A program made the translations under genes and the position numbers. A stretch of 64,000 bases of DNA. Origin: Pseudomonas sp. IAC-BECa141 (GTDB lineage: Bacteria > Pseudomonadota > Gammaproteobacteria > Pseudomonadales > Pseudomonadaceae). Shown here piece after piece: positions 26,143-37,847 of the stretch; the stretch's first letter is position 1; every line of letters begins with the position of its first letter. The notes below the pieces were generated by a model. The model had not been told where the DNA came from. It ran no database searches and saw only the letters and a list, made by a program, of their open reading frames with translations. The DNA lies in NCBI RefSeq assembly GCF_020544405.1, contig NZ_CP065410.1, positions 3,100,001 to 3,164,000 on the forward strand, given 5' to 3'.

Positions 26143-27681
26143 ATGAACGCAACCCGCCGTCTGTGCCTGGTACTGGGCGACCAGTTGTCCTTCGACCTGG
26201 CTTCATTACAGGCACTCGATGCCGAGCGCGATACGGTGTTGCTGGTCGAAGTCATGGAAGAAGCCAGCCATGTGCCCCACCATCCACAGAAGATTGCCCT
26301 GATCTTCAGCGCCATGCGCCACTTCGCCAAGGCGCTGCGAGACCAGGGTGTACGTGTTGAATATGTCACCCTGGATGATCCAGATAACCGCAATTCGGTG
26401 CCGGGTGAGTTACAGCGCTGGCAAGCGCTGTTGCAGGCCGAAGAAGTGCACGTCACCGAGTGCGGCGACTGGCGGCTGGAGCATTCGATGAAGGAATGCG
26501 GCTTGCCGATTCACTGGCACGCCGATACGCGTTTTCTGTGCAGTCGCGAAGAGTTCGCTGCATGGGCCGAGGGCAAAAAACAGCTGCGCATGGAGTTTTT
26601 CTACCGGGAGATGCGGCGCAAGAGCCGCTTGCTGCTCAATGGCGACGGTTCGCCAGTGGGCGGCGCGTGGAATTTCGATGCCGAGAATCGCAAGGCCCTG
26701 CCCAAAGGCGTGAAAGCCCCCTACCCCGCGCGCTTCCATAACGACGCCATCACCAGCGAAGTACTGGCACTGGTCAAGGCGCGTTTCAGCCAGCACTACG
26801 GCGCGCTCGATGACTTCAACTATCCCGTCACCCATGCCGATGCGCAGGCACTGTGGGCGTACTTTCTCGATTACGGTCTGGCCGGGTTTGGCGATTACCA
26901 GGACGCCATGGCCAGTGATGAGCCGTTCCTGTTTCATGCGCGCATCAGCGCAGCACTCAATATCGGCCTGCTGGACTTGCGGCAGCTGTGCAGCGACGTG
27001 GAGTCGGCGTACTGGTCCGGCAGCGTTGCGCTCAACGCCGCCGAAGGCTTCATTCGGCAACTGATCGGCTGGCGTGAATATGTGCGGGGCGTGTATTGGC
27101 TGAAAATGCCCGACTACGCGCTGGGCAACTCGTTCGGCAACACCCGGCCACTGCCCGAGTTCTACTGGACCGGCGATACACAGATGAACTGCATGCGCCA
27201 CGCCATCGGGCAAAGCTTGCAGCACGCCTACGCGCATCACATTCAGCGGCTGATGGTCACCGGCAATTTCGCCCTGCTCGCCGGTATCGCACCGAGCCAG
27301 ATCTGCGAATGGTATCTGGCGATCTACATGGATGCCTTTGACTGGGTCGAGCTGCCTAACACACTGGGCATGGTCATGCACGCCGATGGCAGTTATCTCG
27401 GTTCCAAACCCTATTGCGCCAGCGGCCAGTACATCAATCGCATGTCGGATTACTGCCGCGATTGCGCGTACAAGGTCAGCGAAAGCACGGCTGACAATGC
27501 CTGCCCGTTCAATTCGCTGTACTGGCATTTCCTGATGCGCCACGGCGAGCTGCTGCGGGGCAATCAGCGCATGAGCATGATGTACAAGAACCTCGATCGC
27601 ATGCCGCAGGCCAGGCAAGAGGCACTGTGGCAACGCGGCGAGAGGCTGTTGGCCCGCCTGGACAAGGGGGAGTCGATCTGA
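26143..27681 (+). CDS. FeS bacterial cryptochrome / (6-4) photolyase (CryB/PhrB class)
   Basis: A 512-residue COG3046 protein starting LCLVLGDQLSFDL (photolyase alpha/beta domain with antenna-binding region). The C-terminal helical FAD domain includes GWREYVRGVYWLKMP, NCMRHAIGQSL and NFALLAGIAPSQICEWYLAI. Cysteines in MNCMRH and in YCRDCAYK...ACPFN match the four 4Fe-4S ligands of Agrobacterium PhrB/Rhodobacter CryB. Family members repair (6-4) photoproducts or act as blue-light sensors. It is co-directional with DUF3833 and followed by a hybrid kinase 161 bp downstream. Confidence 0.92.
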   Translation: MNATRRLCLVLGDQLSFDLASLQALDAERDTVLLVEVMEEASHVPHHPQKIALIFSAMRHFAKALRDQGVRVEYVTLDDPDNRNSVPGELQRWQALLQAEEVHVTECGDWRLEHSMKECGLPIHWHADTRFLCSREEFAAWAEGKKQLRMEFFYREMRRKSRLLLNGDGSPVGGAWNFDAENRKALPKGVKAPYPARFHNDAITSEVLALVKARFSQHYGALDDFNYPVTHADAQALWAYFLDYGLAGFGDYQDAMASDEPFLFHARISAALNIGLLDLRQLCSDVESAYWSGSVALNAAEGFIRQLIGWREYVRGVYWLKMPDYALGNSFGNTRPLPEFYWTGDTQMNCMRHAIGQSLQHAYAHHIQRLMVTGNFALLAGIAPSQICEWYLAIYMDAFDWVELPNTLGMVMHADGSYLGSKPYCASGQYINRMSDYCRDCAYKVSESTADNACPFNSLYWHFLMRHGELLRGNQRMSMMYKNLDRMPQARQEALWQRGERLLARLDKGESI

Positions 27682-27842
27682 ACTCAGTGTTCGCCCGAAA
27701 CCATCGGTGAAACTTAACGACGGCGCCACCTGTCAACGAATGAACAGCAATCAAGCCTGACCGTTTTGCGATGACCACTGTCCCAGTCCGGCCTATCCGC
27801 CCCATGAAACCGGCCCCTGAAAAACCTAACAAAGCAGGTGAG

Positions 27843-30017
27843 ATGGATACCCTCAAACACCTTACTCGCGAAGCACTTGAGTCCGAGGTAAAGCGATTAC
27901 GCGCCGCGCTGCTGAGCAGTGAAGTCGACACTGAGCAAAATGTGGCGGCCCAACTGCAGGCCAGTAGAGCTGCGCTCGCCCGCAGTGAGGAACGCTTCAG
28001 CACCATTCTGGAAACCATCGAATCGGCATTTGCCATCGTCAAAGTCAAATTCGACGCCAACGACGATCCCGTCGACTACTACTTCGTCGAGGCCAATCCG
28101 GCGTTCGAGCGCCAGTGCGGGGTCAACCTGCGCGGCAAATGGGTCACCGAATTCGCGCCCAATCTGGAACGCTTCTGGTTCGAAACCTACGGCCATGTGG
28201 CCAAGACCGGGGAACCGGCGAACTTCGAAAATTACGCCAATACCTTTGAACGCTGGTTCGATGTGCGCGCCGTGCGGGTCGGCGATCCGGCCGACCGGCA
28301 GATCGCGATCCTGTTCAACGACGTCACCGAGCGACGCGATGCCGAGGAGCGCTTGCGCGCCAGTGAAGCGATCGCCCGAGAGAACGTCGAACGCGTGCAA
28401 CTTGCCCTCGCCGCCGGTGCCATTATCGGCACCTGGCATTGGGACCTGCTGACTGATCGTTTTGCCGTCGACGAAGGCTTCGCCCAGGTGTTCAACCTCG
28501 ACCCGAGTCTGGGGCGCGAGGGCCTCAGCCTCGAACAAGTGATCACCAGCGTGCACCCCGACGATCGGGATGCGCTGACCACGGCGATCGACGAAGCCAT
28601 TGGTCGCGGCGGCGCCTATTCCCATCAGTACCGCGTGCGCCGCGCCGACGGCAGATACCAGTGGATCGAAGCCAACGGCCGCGTTGAGTGTGCCGATGAC
28701 AACAAACCACTACGCTTCCCCGGCGTCCTGATCGACGTCGAGGAACGCCGCACCGTTGAGGCGGAGCGCGACGGGGCTATCGCCGCCTTGCGTGCGCTCA
28801 ACGACACACTGGAACAGCGGGTGTCATCGCGCACCGCCGAGTTGATGCAAGCGGAAGAAAAACTGCGTCAGTCGCAGAAGATGGAGGCGGTCGGCCAACT
28901 GACGGGGGGCCTGGCTCATGACTTCAATAATTTGCTGGCCGGCGTTTCTGGCGCGCTGGAATTGATGGGGACGCGGATCAGTCAGGGCCGGTATAGCGAA
29001 GTCGACAAATACATGGTCACCGCTCAGGGCGCGGTCAAGCGTGCTGCTGCCCTCACCCACCGCCTGCTGGCGTTCTCCAGACGCCAGACCCTCGATCCGC
29101 GCCCTACCGACGTCAACATGCTGATGACCGGCATGACCGAACTGATCCAGCGCACCGTGGGCCCGAGCATTTTTCTGGAAACCATTGGCTCGCCGGAGCT
29201 CTGGCCGACGCTGGTGGATGCCAGTCAACTGGAAAACGCGCTGCTCAACCTGTGCATCAACGCCCGCGATGCGATGCCCGATGGCGGACGCATTACCATT
29301 GAAACGGCCAATCGCACCATGGATGCCGAGACCGCCGCCGCGCTGGACATTCCCGAAGGTGAATACGTGTGTCTGTGCGTCACCGATACCGGCATCGGCA
29401 TGTCGGCGGATGTGGTCGCCAAGGCCTTCGACCCGTTCTTTACCACCAAGCCGCTGGGCCAGGGCACGGGGCTCGGGCTGTCGATGATCTACGGTTTCGC
29501 CAAGCAATCCGGCGGCCAGGTGCGCGTGCACTCGCAGGTCGACCGGGGCACCACGATGTGCATCTACCTGCCGCGTCACTGCGGCGACCCCGTGCACAGT
29601 CTCGATGACAAGCACATCGCACCGGCTGTAGTTCCCAAGGCCAGCGAGACCATTCTGGTGGTGGACGATGAACCCACGGTGCGCGCCTTACTGACCGAAG
29701 TGCTTGGCGATCTCGGCTACAACCTGCTTGAGGCAAGCGACAGCGTTGCAGGACTGAAGGTGTTGCAATCGAACGTGCATATCGACTTGCTGATCACCGA
29801 CGTCGGCCTGCCGGGTGGCATGAACGGCCGACAATTGGCTGACGCCGGCAGAGAGATCCGGCCGAACCTGACGACCCTCTTCATTACCGGTTACGCGGAG
29901 AACGCAGTGATCGGCGCCGGTCAACTGGGCCCCGGCATGCAGGTGCTGACCAAGCCCTTCGCGATCGACACGCTGGTGGCGCGGGTCAGTGAACTGATGT
30001 GCTCAAGATCCGAATGA
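27843..30017 (+). CDS. Hybrid sensor histidine kinase (PAS-PAS-HisKA-HATPase-REC)
   Basis: Soluble; no transmembrane segment seen. Order from the ATG at 27843: coiled coil (about 10-50), PAS1 (50-165, ERFSTILETIESAFAIVKV), PAS2/PAC (180-310, ending GVLIDVEERR), a helical linker, HisKA with phospho-acceptor His in GGLAHDFNNLL, HATPase with N-box NLCINARDAM, G1 DTGIGM and G2 GTGLGLSM, and a C-terminal receiver (LVVDDEPTVRALL, phospho-Asp in ITDVGLPG, Lys in LTKPF). Neither PAS has the LOV cysteine motif. ATG 27771 is an in-frame alternative without a ribosome site. It likely phosphorylates an unlinked partner. Confidence 0.9.
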   Translation: MDTLKHLTREALESEVKRLRAALLSSEVDTEQNVAAQLQASRAALARSEERFSTILETIESAFAIVKVKFDANDDPVDYYFVEANPAFERQCGVNLRGKWVTEFAPNLERFWFETYGHVAKTGEPANFENYANTFERWFDVRAVRVGDPADRQIAILFNDVTERRDAEERLRASEAIARENVERVQLALAAGAIIGTWHWDLLTDRFAVDEGFAQVFNLDPSLGREGLSLEQVITSVHPDDRDALTTAIDEAIGRGGAYSHQYRVRRADGRYQWIEANGRVECADDNKPLRFPGVLIDVEERRTVEAERDGAIAALRALNDTLEQRVSSRTAELMQAEEKLRQSQKMEAVGQLTGGLAHDFNNLLAGVSGALELMGTRISQGRYSEVDKYMVTAQGAVKRAAALTHRLLAFSRRQTLDPRPTDVNMLMTGMTELIQRTVGPSIFLETIGSPELWPTLVDASQLENALLNLCINARDAMPDGGRITIETANRTMDAETAAALDIPEGEYVCLCVTDTGIGMSADVVAKAFDPFFTTKPLGQGTGLGLSMIYGFAKQSGGQVRVHSQVDRGTTMCIYLPRHCGDPVHSLDDKHIAPAVVPKASETILVVDDEPTVRALLTEVLGDLGYNLLEASDSVAGLKVLQSNVHIDLLITDVGLPGGMNGRQLADAGREIRPNLTTLFITGYAENAVIGAGQLGPGMQVLTKPFAIDTLVARVSELMCSRSE

Positions 30018-30072
30018 ACGACCGCTGCGGCGGAACAAACCAGGCAGACGGGCTGCGGCCAAGGAGTATGAA

Positions 30073-30522
30073 ATGGTGACTTTCCTGATTTTCCTGATCG
30101 CCTGCGGCGCGGCCGCAACCACCGGCATGGTTTTCAAGCCAGGCCAATGGTACGCGCAGCTCGACAAACCGAAGTTCACCCCGCCCAACTGGGTGTTTCC
30201 GGTGGCATGGACGACGATCTACCTGCTGCTGGCCTGGGTTGGCTTCCGCTTGACCCTGATTCCCGGCAGCGAAATGGTGTTGGCGTTATGGGCGGCGCAG
30301 ATTGCCCTGAACACGCTGTGGACACCGGTGTTTTTCGGTGCCCAGCGGATCGTTGCCGCGATGATCATTCTCGTACTGTTGTGGCTGGTCGTCGCCGTGA
30401 TGGTGGTCCTGGCCTTGCGCCTGGATGTCATCACCGGGTTGATCCTGTTCCCTTATCTGGCCTGGCTGTGTGTCGCCGCGGCGCTGAACTTCTCGATCAT
30501 GCGCAATAACCGGGTGAGGTAG
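30073..30522 (+). CDS. tspO: TspO/MBR family tryptophan-rich sensory protein
   Basis: 149 residues, five transmembrane segments, with the TspO hallmarks GMVFKPGQWYAQLDKPKFTP, PNWVFPVAWTTIYLLLAW and ALNTLWTPVFFG. Bacterial TspO binds porphyrins and cholesterol-like ligands and modulates tetrapyrrole or photo-oxidative stress responses. AAGGAG lies six bases before the ATG. It follows the hybrid kinase by 55 bp on the same strand and ends 10 bp before a convergent AraC gene. Confidence 0.92.
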   Translation: MVTFLIFLIACGAAATTGMVFKPGQWYAQLDKPKFTPPNWVFPVAWTTIYLLLAWVGFRLTLIPGSEMVLALWAAQIALNTLWTPVFFGAQRIVAAMIILVLLWLVVAVMVVLALRLDVITGLILFPYLAWLCVAAALNFSIMRNNRVR

Positions 30523-30532
30523 TGTGTGCCCG

Positions 30533-31441
30533 TCACAAAGACGACGAGCGCTTCAAGGTCTCGCTCGGCAACTCCTTGAACATCGCCCGGTAACTGCTTG
30601 AAAAGCGGCCCAAATGCCAGAACGACCAGTTCATCGCGACTTCTGCCACTGTCGTATCTGCCGGCGAGCGTTTGAGCAATTCTCGCCGGGCACTGTTGAG
30701 CCTGCGCAAACGCAGCCAATGGCTCGGCGACATCCCCGTGTACGCCTTGAACGTCTGCTGCAACTGGCGCAGGGAAACTCCGGCGACCCGCGACAGTTCC
30801 AGCAGATTCAGGGTTTGCTCCGGTGAATCTGCCGCCCACTCGCCCACGCGCTTGAGGGTGATTCGTTCTTCGGCGCGACGCTGCAAACCACCGCCGTCCA
30901 GGCACACGCTCGCGTTGTCGAGGATGAACAGGCAGTCCTCCAGCAACTGCTGGGTCAGCGCTTCTTTGCTTGGTTGATCAAGGGTTTGCGACAACTTCGT
31001 GAGTGTCGAGCTTAACCAGCGACTGAACAATCCGTTCTGCGCGCCATTGAGCGGCGCCATGAACAGACCTTCCAGTCTGGCCATGTCCAACCCATTGCGC
31101 TGGACGAATTGCGGGCCGAACACCACGGCGATCTCCTGGTAGTTCTCCGGAGTGATCCAGATGTTGCGGCTCTCTTCATTGAGCAGATAAAGCGCGTTGT
31201 CGCTGCGATCGAAACAGAACGCCAGCGAGCCTTCCGGCGCGCTGAAATTCTGCTCGACCCGGGTGTTCATCTGTTCCTCGTAGACCTCCACACCCTGCAA
31301 ATCCAGATAACGGATCTGCCCGGCGAAATGCCCCGGCGACATCTGCTGGTAATGCTGAACCCAACCCGGCGTGGCGCGGATCTGTTCGGTGACATCGGCG
31401 GTGTTGAAAGCTTGAACCTGTAGCGGATTACACGTCGTCAT
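30533..31441 (-). CDS. AraC-family regulator
   Basis: 302 residues. The N-terminal sensor region is cupin-like with GWVQHYQQMSPGHFAGQ; the C-terminal AraC/XylS double HTH (about 205-300) includes LSRVAGVSLRQLQQTFKAYTGMSPSHWLRLRRL and VAEVAMNWSFWHLGRFSSSYRAMF, with EutR-like character. ATG 31441 is preceded by AAGG at six bases. It is divergent from the gamma-glutamylpolyamine synthetase by 162 bp, so control of the amine catabolic genes is the likely role. Confidence 0.88.
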   Translation of the reverse strand: MTTCNPLQVQAFNTADVTEQIRATPGWVQHYQQMSPGHFAGQIRYLDLQGVEVYEEQMNTRVEQNFSAPEGSLAFCFDRSDNALYLLNEESRNIWITPENYQEIAVVFGPQFVQRNGLDMARLEGLFMAPLNGAQNGLFSRWLSSTLTKLSQTLDQPSKEALTQQLLEDCLFILDNASVCLDGGGLQRRAEERITLKRVGEWAADSPEQTLNLLELSRVAGVSLRQLQQTFKAYTGMSPSHWLRLRRLNSARRELLKRSPADTTVAEVAMNWSFWHLGRFSSSYRAMFKELPSETLKRSSSL

Positions 31442-31451
31442 GGGAGACCTT

Positions 31452-31478
31452 GCGCACTCTTTTGGTGCGCTTTGGTGC
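31452..31478. promoter_or_regulatory. NtrC-like inverted repeat with extra direct half-site
   Basis: GCGCAC (31452-31457) and GTGCGC (31465-31470) are separated by seven bases, close to the NtrC pattern GCACC-N5-GGTGC with one mismatch. TTTGGTGC also occurs twice in tandem (31461-31468 and 31471-31478), which could instead be AraC-type direct repeats. It lies between the AraC and polyamine genes. I found no good sigma-54 -24/-12 element downstream. Confidence 0.4.
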
Positions 31479-31603
31479 TGCTGAAAGTGGATAGATGGAA
31501 CGTCAAGGCCCGCCCAAGATAGTCGTCAACGCGCCACAGGGGAAGCCTGCGAAAGATGAAATCGCTTTTCCCCCGCGTCAACAAAACCAACGACGAGGTC
31601 TTT

Positions 31604-32962
31604 ATGAATGCCCCTTTCGATCAGCTGTTCACATGGCTGAAAGATCACAAGATTACCGAAGTGGAATGCGTGGTCAGCGACCTGACCGGCATCGCCCGCG
31701 GCAAGATCGCACCGACCAACAAGTTCCTGCATGAGCGAGGCATGCGCCTGCCGGAAAGTGTGCTGCTGCAAACGGTAACCGGGGATTTTGTCGACGACGA
31801 CGTCTACTACGATCTGCTCGATCCGGCCGACATCGACATGGTCTGCAAGCCGGTGAGCGACGCGGTGTACGTGATTCCGTGGGCCATCGAGCCGACCGCC
31901 ATCGTCATCCACGACACCTTCGACAAGTTCGGCAACCCGATCGAACTGTCGCCGCGCAACGTGCTCAAGAAAGTCCTTCAGCTGTACACCGACAAAGGCT
32001 GGAAGCCGATCGTGGCGCCGGAAATGGAGTTCTACCTGACCCAGCGCTGCGAAGACCCGGACTTGCCGTTGAAGGCACCGCTGGGCCGTTCCGGTCGTGC
32101 CGAGAGTGGTCGTCAGTCGTTCTCCATCGATGCCGCCAACGAATTCGATCCACTGTTCGAAGACGTTTACGACTGGTGTGAACTGCAAGGCCTGGACCTG
32201 GACACGCTGATCCACGAAGACGGCCCGGCGCAGATGGAAATCAACTTTCGTCACGGCGATGCGCTGGATCTGGCCGACCAGATCACCGTGTTCAAGCGCA
32301 CCCTGCGTGAAGCCGCGCTCAAGCACAACGTGACCGCAACCTTCATGGCCAAGCCGATCGGCGACGAGCCCGGCAGCGCCATGCACCTGCATCAGAGCGT
32401 GGTCGAGATCGCCAGCGGCCAACCGATTTTCGCCAATGCCGACGGCAGCATGAGCGACCTGTTCCGCCACCACATCGGCGGCCTGCAGAAATACATCCCG
32501 AAGGTGCTGCCGATGTTCGCGCCGAACGTGAACTCGTTCCGCCGCTTCCTGCCGGACACTTCGGCGCCGGTCAACGTCGAGTGGGGCGAAGAAAACCGCA
32601 CCGTCGGCCTGCGGGTGCCGACCTCCGGGCCTGAGGCGATGCGGGTTGAAAACCGTTTGCCGGGTGCTGACGCCAACCCGTACCTGGCGATCGCGGCGAG
32701 CCTGCTGTGCGGTTACATCGGCATGGTCGAAGGCGTCGAGCCGAGCGCTGCCGTCGAAGGCCGGGCTTACGAGCGTCGCAACCTGCGCTTGCCGATCACC
32801 ATCGAAGAAGCCCTGACCCAAATGGAAGAGTGCGACACCGTCGCGCAATACCTGGGCAGCAAATTCGTACGCGGCTACGTCGCGGTGAAACGCGCCGAGC
32901 ATGAAAACTTCAAGCGCGTGATCAGCTCCTGGGAGCGGGAGTTCCTGTTGCTGAGCGTCTGA
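31604..32962 (+). CDS. Glutamine synthetase-like gamma-glutamylpolyamine synthetase (SpuI/PuuA type)
   Basis: 452 residues. Short GS beta-grasp N-terminus (EVECVVSDLTGIARGKIAP), catalytic metal/Glu regions EMEFYLTQRCEDP, QMEINFRHGDALDLADQ, HLHQSVVEI, and ENRTVGLRVP for substrate binding. Pseudomonas members ligate glutamate to putrescine or other amines (gamma-glutamylation route). ATG 31604 has GAGG six bases upstream. A 106-bp repeat separates it from the polyamine-binding protein, but the genes are co-directional and functionally linked. Confidence 0.9.
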   Translation: MNAPFDQLFTWLKDHKITEVECVVSDLTGIARGKIAPTNKFLHERGMRLPESVLLQTVTGDFVDDDVYYDLLDPADIDMVCKPVSDAVYVIPWAIEPTAIVIHDTFDKFGNPIELSPRNVLKKVLQLYTDKGWKPIVAPEMEFYLTQRCEDPDLPLKAPLGRSGRAESGRQSFSIDAANEFDPLFEDVYDWCELQGLDLDTLIHEDGPAQMEINFRHGDALDLADQITVFKRTLREAALKHNVTATFMAKPIGDEPGSAMHLHQSVVEIASGQPIFANADGSMSDLFRHHIGGLQKYIPKVLPMFAPNVNSFRRFLPDTSAPVNVEWGEENRTVGLRVPTSGPEAMRVENRLPGADANPYLAIAASLLCGYIGMVEGVEPSAAVEGRAYERRNLRLPITIEEALTQMEECDTVAQYLGSKFVRGYVAVKRAEHENFKRVISSWEREFLLLSV

Positions 32963-32966
32963 TTAA

Positions 32967-35524
<2,558 letters not shown>

Positions 35525-35551
35525 GGCGTCCTGCACATTTGCTCTATCGCG

Positions 35552-35578
35552 AAGCACTTCTATATTGATGAAGTGCTT
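35552..35578 (+). terminator. Hairpin after polyamine operon
   Basis: AAGCACTTC and GAAGTGCTT form a perfect nine-pair stem around TATATTGAT. Only TTG follows rather than a T-run, so it may be a weak or Rho-assisted terminator before pqiB. Confidence 0.4.
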
Positions 35579-35623
35579 TGGCGTTCCTGACGCTCAGTGC
35601 CCGATACACTCTGGAGGTCATGG

Positions 35624-37279
35624 ATGGAGTCGTCAGCCGCCGATCAACCGCGAGCGCCCGGCCAGGCGTCGGTCAAGACCCGCCGTTTCAGCATTTCGCT
35701 GGTGTGGATCGTGCCGATCATCGCGGTGCTGGTGGGCATTTCGCTGGTAGTGCACAACCTGATGCAGGAAGGCCCCAGCATCATCGTCACTTTCAAGACC
35801 GGCAGCGGCCTGACCGCCAACAAGACCGAGGTCAAATACCGCAACGTGGTGATCGGCCAGGTCACGGATGTCGAGCTGAGCAACGACCAGAAACACGTCA
35901 ACGCCACGATCAAACTGGCCAAGCAAGCCGAAACCTTTACCCGCGCAGACTCACAGTTCTGGGTGGTGCGCCCGCGCATTGGTGCGGGCGGTGTCTCGGG
36001 CATCGACACGTTGCTGTCCGGTGACTACATCGGCGCCGACATCGGTCAGTCCAACTCGCGCGCAAAACACTTCAAAGGCCTGGAAAACCCGCCGCCGATC
36101 ACCTACGGCGAACCGGGCAAGCGCTTCAACCTGCACGCCTCGGACCTCGGCTCGCTGGACATCGGCTCGCCGGTCTATTACCGCAAGATTCCAGTCGGTC
36201 AGGTGGTGGCCTACGCACTGGACGCCGATGGCAAAGGGGTGAACATCGAGGTGTTCATCCACGCGCCAAACGATGCTTTTGTCACCGAAAACACCCGGTT
36301 CTGGAACGCCAGCGGCATTGACGTCAACGTCGGCGCCAACGGCTTTGCGGTGAAAACCGAATCGTTGTCGACCTTGCTGGTCGGCGGCATCGCCTTTCGC
36401 GCGCCGGAGTACAGCCCCAACGATGTCGCTGCCGCCGAAGAAAAAACCTATGACCTGTTCGACGATCAGCAAACCGCCCTCGCCCCGCCCAACGGCAAGG
36501 CGCAGTACCTGAGTTTGCGTTTCGACCAGGCGCTGCGCGGGCTGAAAGTCGATGCGCCGGTGGAATTTCTCGGCATCGAGATCGGCCGGGTGGTCAGCGT
36601 CAACCTCGATTTCGACGCGAAAAAACGCAGCTTCCCGCTCAACGTCGGCATCGTGATCTACCCGGCACGCCTCGGCCAGGCTCATATCAAGATGCTCAAG
36701 GCACTCGAGCACAATCCGGACGACGAAGCGGCGGCCGTGCGCCTGATCGGCACCTTCATCGACAACGGTCTGCGCGCCCAGGCCCGTAGCGGCAACCTGC
36801 TGACCGGCCAGTTGTACATTGCCCTGGACTTCTTCCCCAAAGCCGAAAAAGTCGCGTTTGACCCCACTGCCCGCCCGGTCAGCGTTCCGACCGTCCCCGG
36901 CAGCCTCGAACAGTTGCAGGAAAAACTCGAAGCGATGGTCGACAAACTCAACAAGCTGCCGGTGGAACGGATTGCCGGCAACCTCGACAGCAACCTCGTG
37001 GAATTGCGCAAAGGCCTGACCCAGTTCAACGCCAAGACCCTGCCCGGCGTGCAGAACACCCTCGCCGACGTGAGCAAGACCTTGCAATCGGCCAGTTCGA
37101 CCCTGGCCGAAGATTCACCGCAACGCGAACAACTGAGCCAGACCCTCGACGAGCTCGGGCGCATGTCCCGTTCGCTGCGTGAGCTGTCCGATTATCTGGG
37201 CCGTCATCCGGAATCGTTGATTCGCGGCCGCCCCGACAACGCCGCGCCACTGGACCTCAAAGGGCCGCCGCGCAACTGA
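35624..37279 (+). CDS. pqiB: PqiB-like MCE-domain intermembrane protein
   Basis: 551 residues. Short cytoplasmic tail, one transmembrane segment (FSISLVWIVPIIAVLVGISLVV), then three MCE domains beginning at PSIIVTFKTGSGL, YGEPGKRFNLHASDLGSL and AQYLSLRFDQALRGL, and a C-terminal helical coiled region. E. coli PqiB forms a hexameric tube that spans the periplasm for lipid transport with PqiA (inner membrane) and PqiC (outer-membrane lipoprotein). ATG 35624 has GGAGG seven bases upstream. No pqiA gene lies upstream; the neighbour is the amine oxidase. Confidence 0.92.
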   Translation: MESSAADQPRAPGQASVKTRRFSISLVWIVPIIAVLVGISLVVHNLMQEGPSIIVTFKTGSGLTANKTEVKYRNVVIGQVTDVELSNDQKHVNATIKLAKQAETFTRADSQFWVVRPRIGAGGVSGIDTLLSGDYIGADIGQSNSRAKHFKGLENPPPITYGEPGKRFNLHASDLGSLDIGSPVYYRKIPVGQVVAYALDADGKGVNIEVFIHAPNDAFVTENTRFWNASGIDVNVGANGFAVKTESLSTLLVGGIAFRAPEYSPNDVAAAEEKTYDLFDDQQTALAPPNGKAQYLSLRFDQALRGLKVDAPVEFLGIEIGRVVSVNLDFDAKKRSFPLNVGIVIYPARLGQAHIKMLKALEHNPDDEAAAVRLIGTFIDNGLRAQARSGNLLTGQLYIALDFFPKAEKVAFDPTARPVSVPTVPGSLEQLQEKLEAMVDKLNKLPVERIAGNLDSNLVELRKGLTQFNAKTLPGVQNTLADVSKTLQSASSTLAEDSPQREQLSQTLDELGRMSRSLRELSDYLGRHPESLIRGRPDNAAPLDLKGPPRN

Positions 37280-37295
37280 GCACAGGAGCTGTCCC

Positions 37296-37847
37296 ATGGC
37301 TTTAAAGCTGAAGTTCACCGTGCTCGCGATCAGCTTGTTGCTCGGCGCGTGCAGCAGCGCCCCGATCAGCTTTCATACACTGACGCCGACGCAACCGGTG
37401 GCCGGCCGCGCTGATTCGGAGATCGCCATCGAAAGCATCAGCGTGCCGCCGCAGGTCGACCGGCCGCAAATCGTGATCCGCCAGGGCAACAGCGGCCTGG
37501 CGATTCTTGAGACCGAATGGTGGGCCGCGAGCCTCAGTGATGAATTGCGCAGCGCGCTGGTGGATCAACTGAGCAATGCCGGCGGCGTGCGCAAAACGTC
37601 CGTGCGCATCGATGTGCAACGCTTCGATTCGATTCCCGGGCAATACGGGCTGATCGACGTCAAATGGCGCCTGCGCCAGGCCAACCCCGGGGACGATGTC
37701 CTGCTCGCCTGCCGTTCGCTGCTGCAAACCCCGTCCGGACCGACCATCGACGATCTGGTGGTGGCCCAGCAGAACAACGTCAAGCGTCTGGCTGCGCTGA
37801 TCAGTCAGGCAGCGGGCACTTCGCGCGGCTGTCCACCGTCCTCTTGA
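37296..37847 (+). CDS. pqiC: PqiC family lipoprotein
   Basis: 183 residues with lipoprotein signal (TVLAISLLLGACSS) and ABC-transport auxiliary/PqiC (DUF330) features: FHTLTPTQP, QIVIRQGNSGLAILETEWWAA and a C-terminal VVAQQNNVKRLAALISQAA. In E. coli it is the outer-membrane partner of PqiB. It starts 16 bp after pqiB, and its last 43 bases overlap the convergent histidine kinase gene. Confidence 0.9.
   Translation: MALKLKFTVLAISLLLGACSSAPISFHTLTPTQPVAGRADSEIAIESISVPPQVDRPQIVIRQGNSGLAILETEWWAASLSDELRSALVDQLSNAGGVRKTSVRIDVQRFDSIPGQYGLIDVKWRLRQANPGDDVLLACRSLLQTPSGPTIDDLVVAQQNNVKRLAALISQAAGTSRGCPPSS

Noticed and set aside
26410..27729. 439-codon antisense frame opposite the photolyase gene
   Set aside because: No motif and fully inside a strong photolyase gene.
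31526..32902. 458-codon antisense frame opposite the GS-like gene
   Set aside because: Codon mirror of a conserved glutamine-synthetase fold; no independent features.
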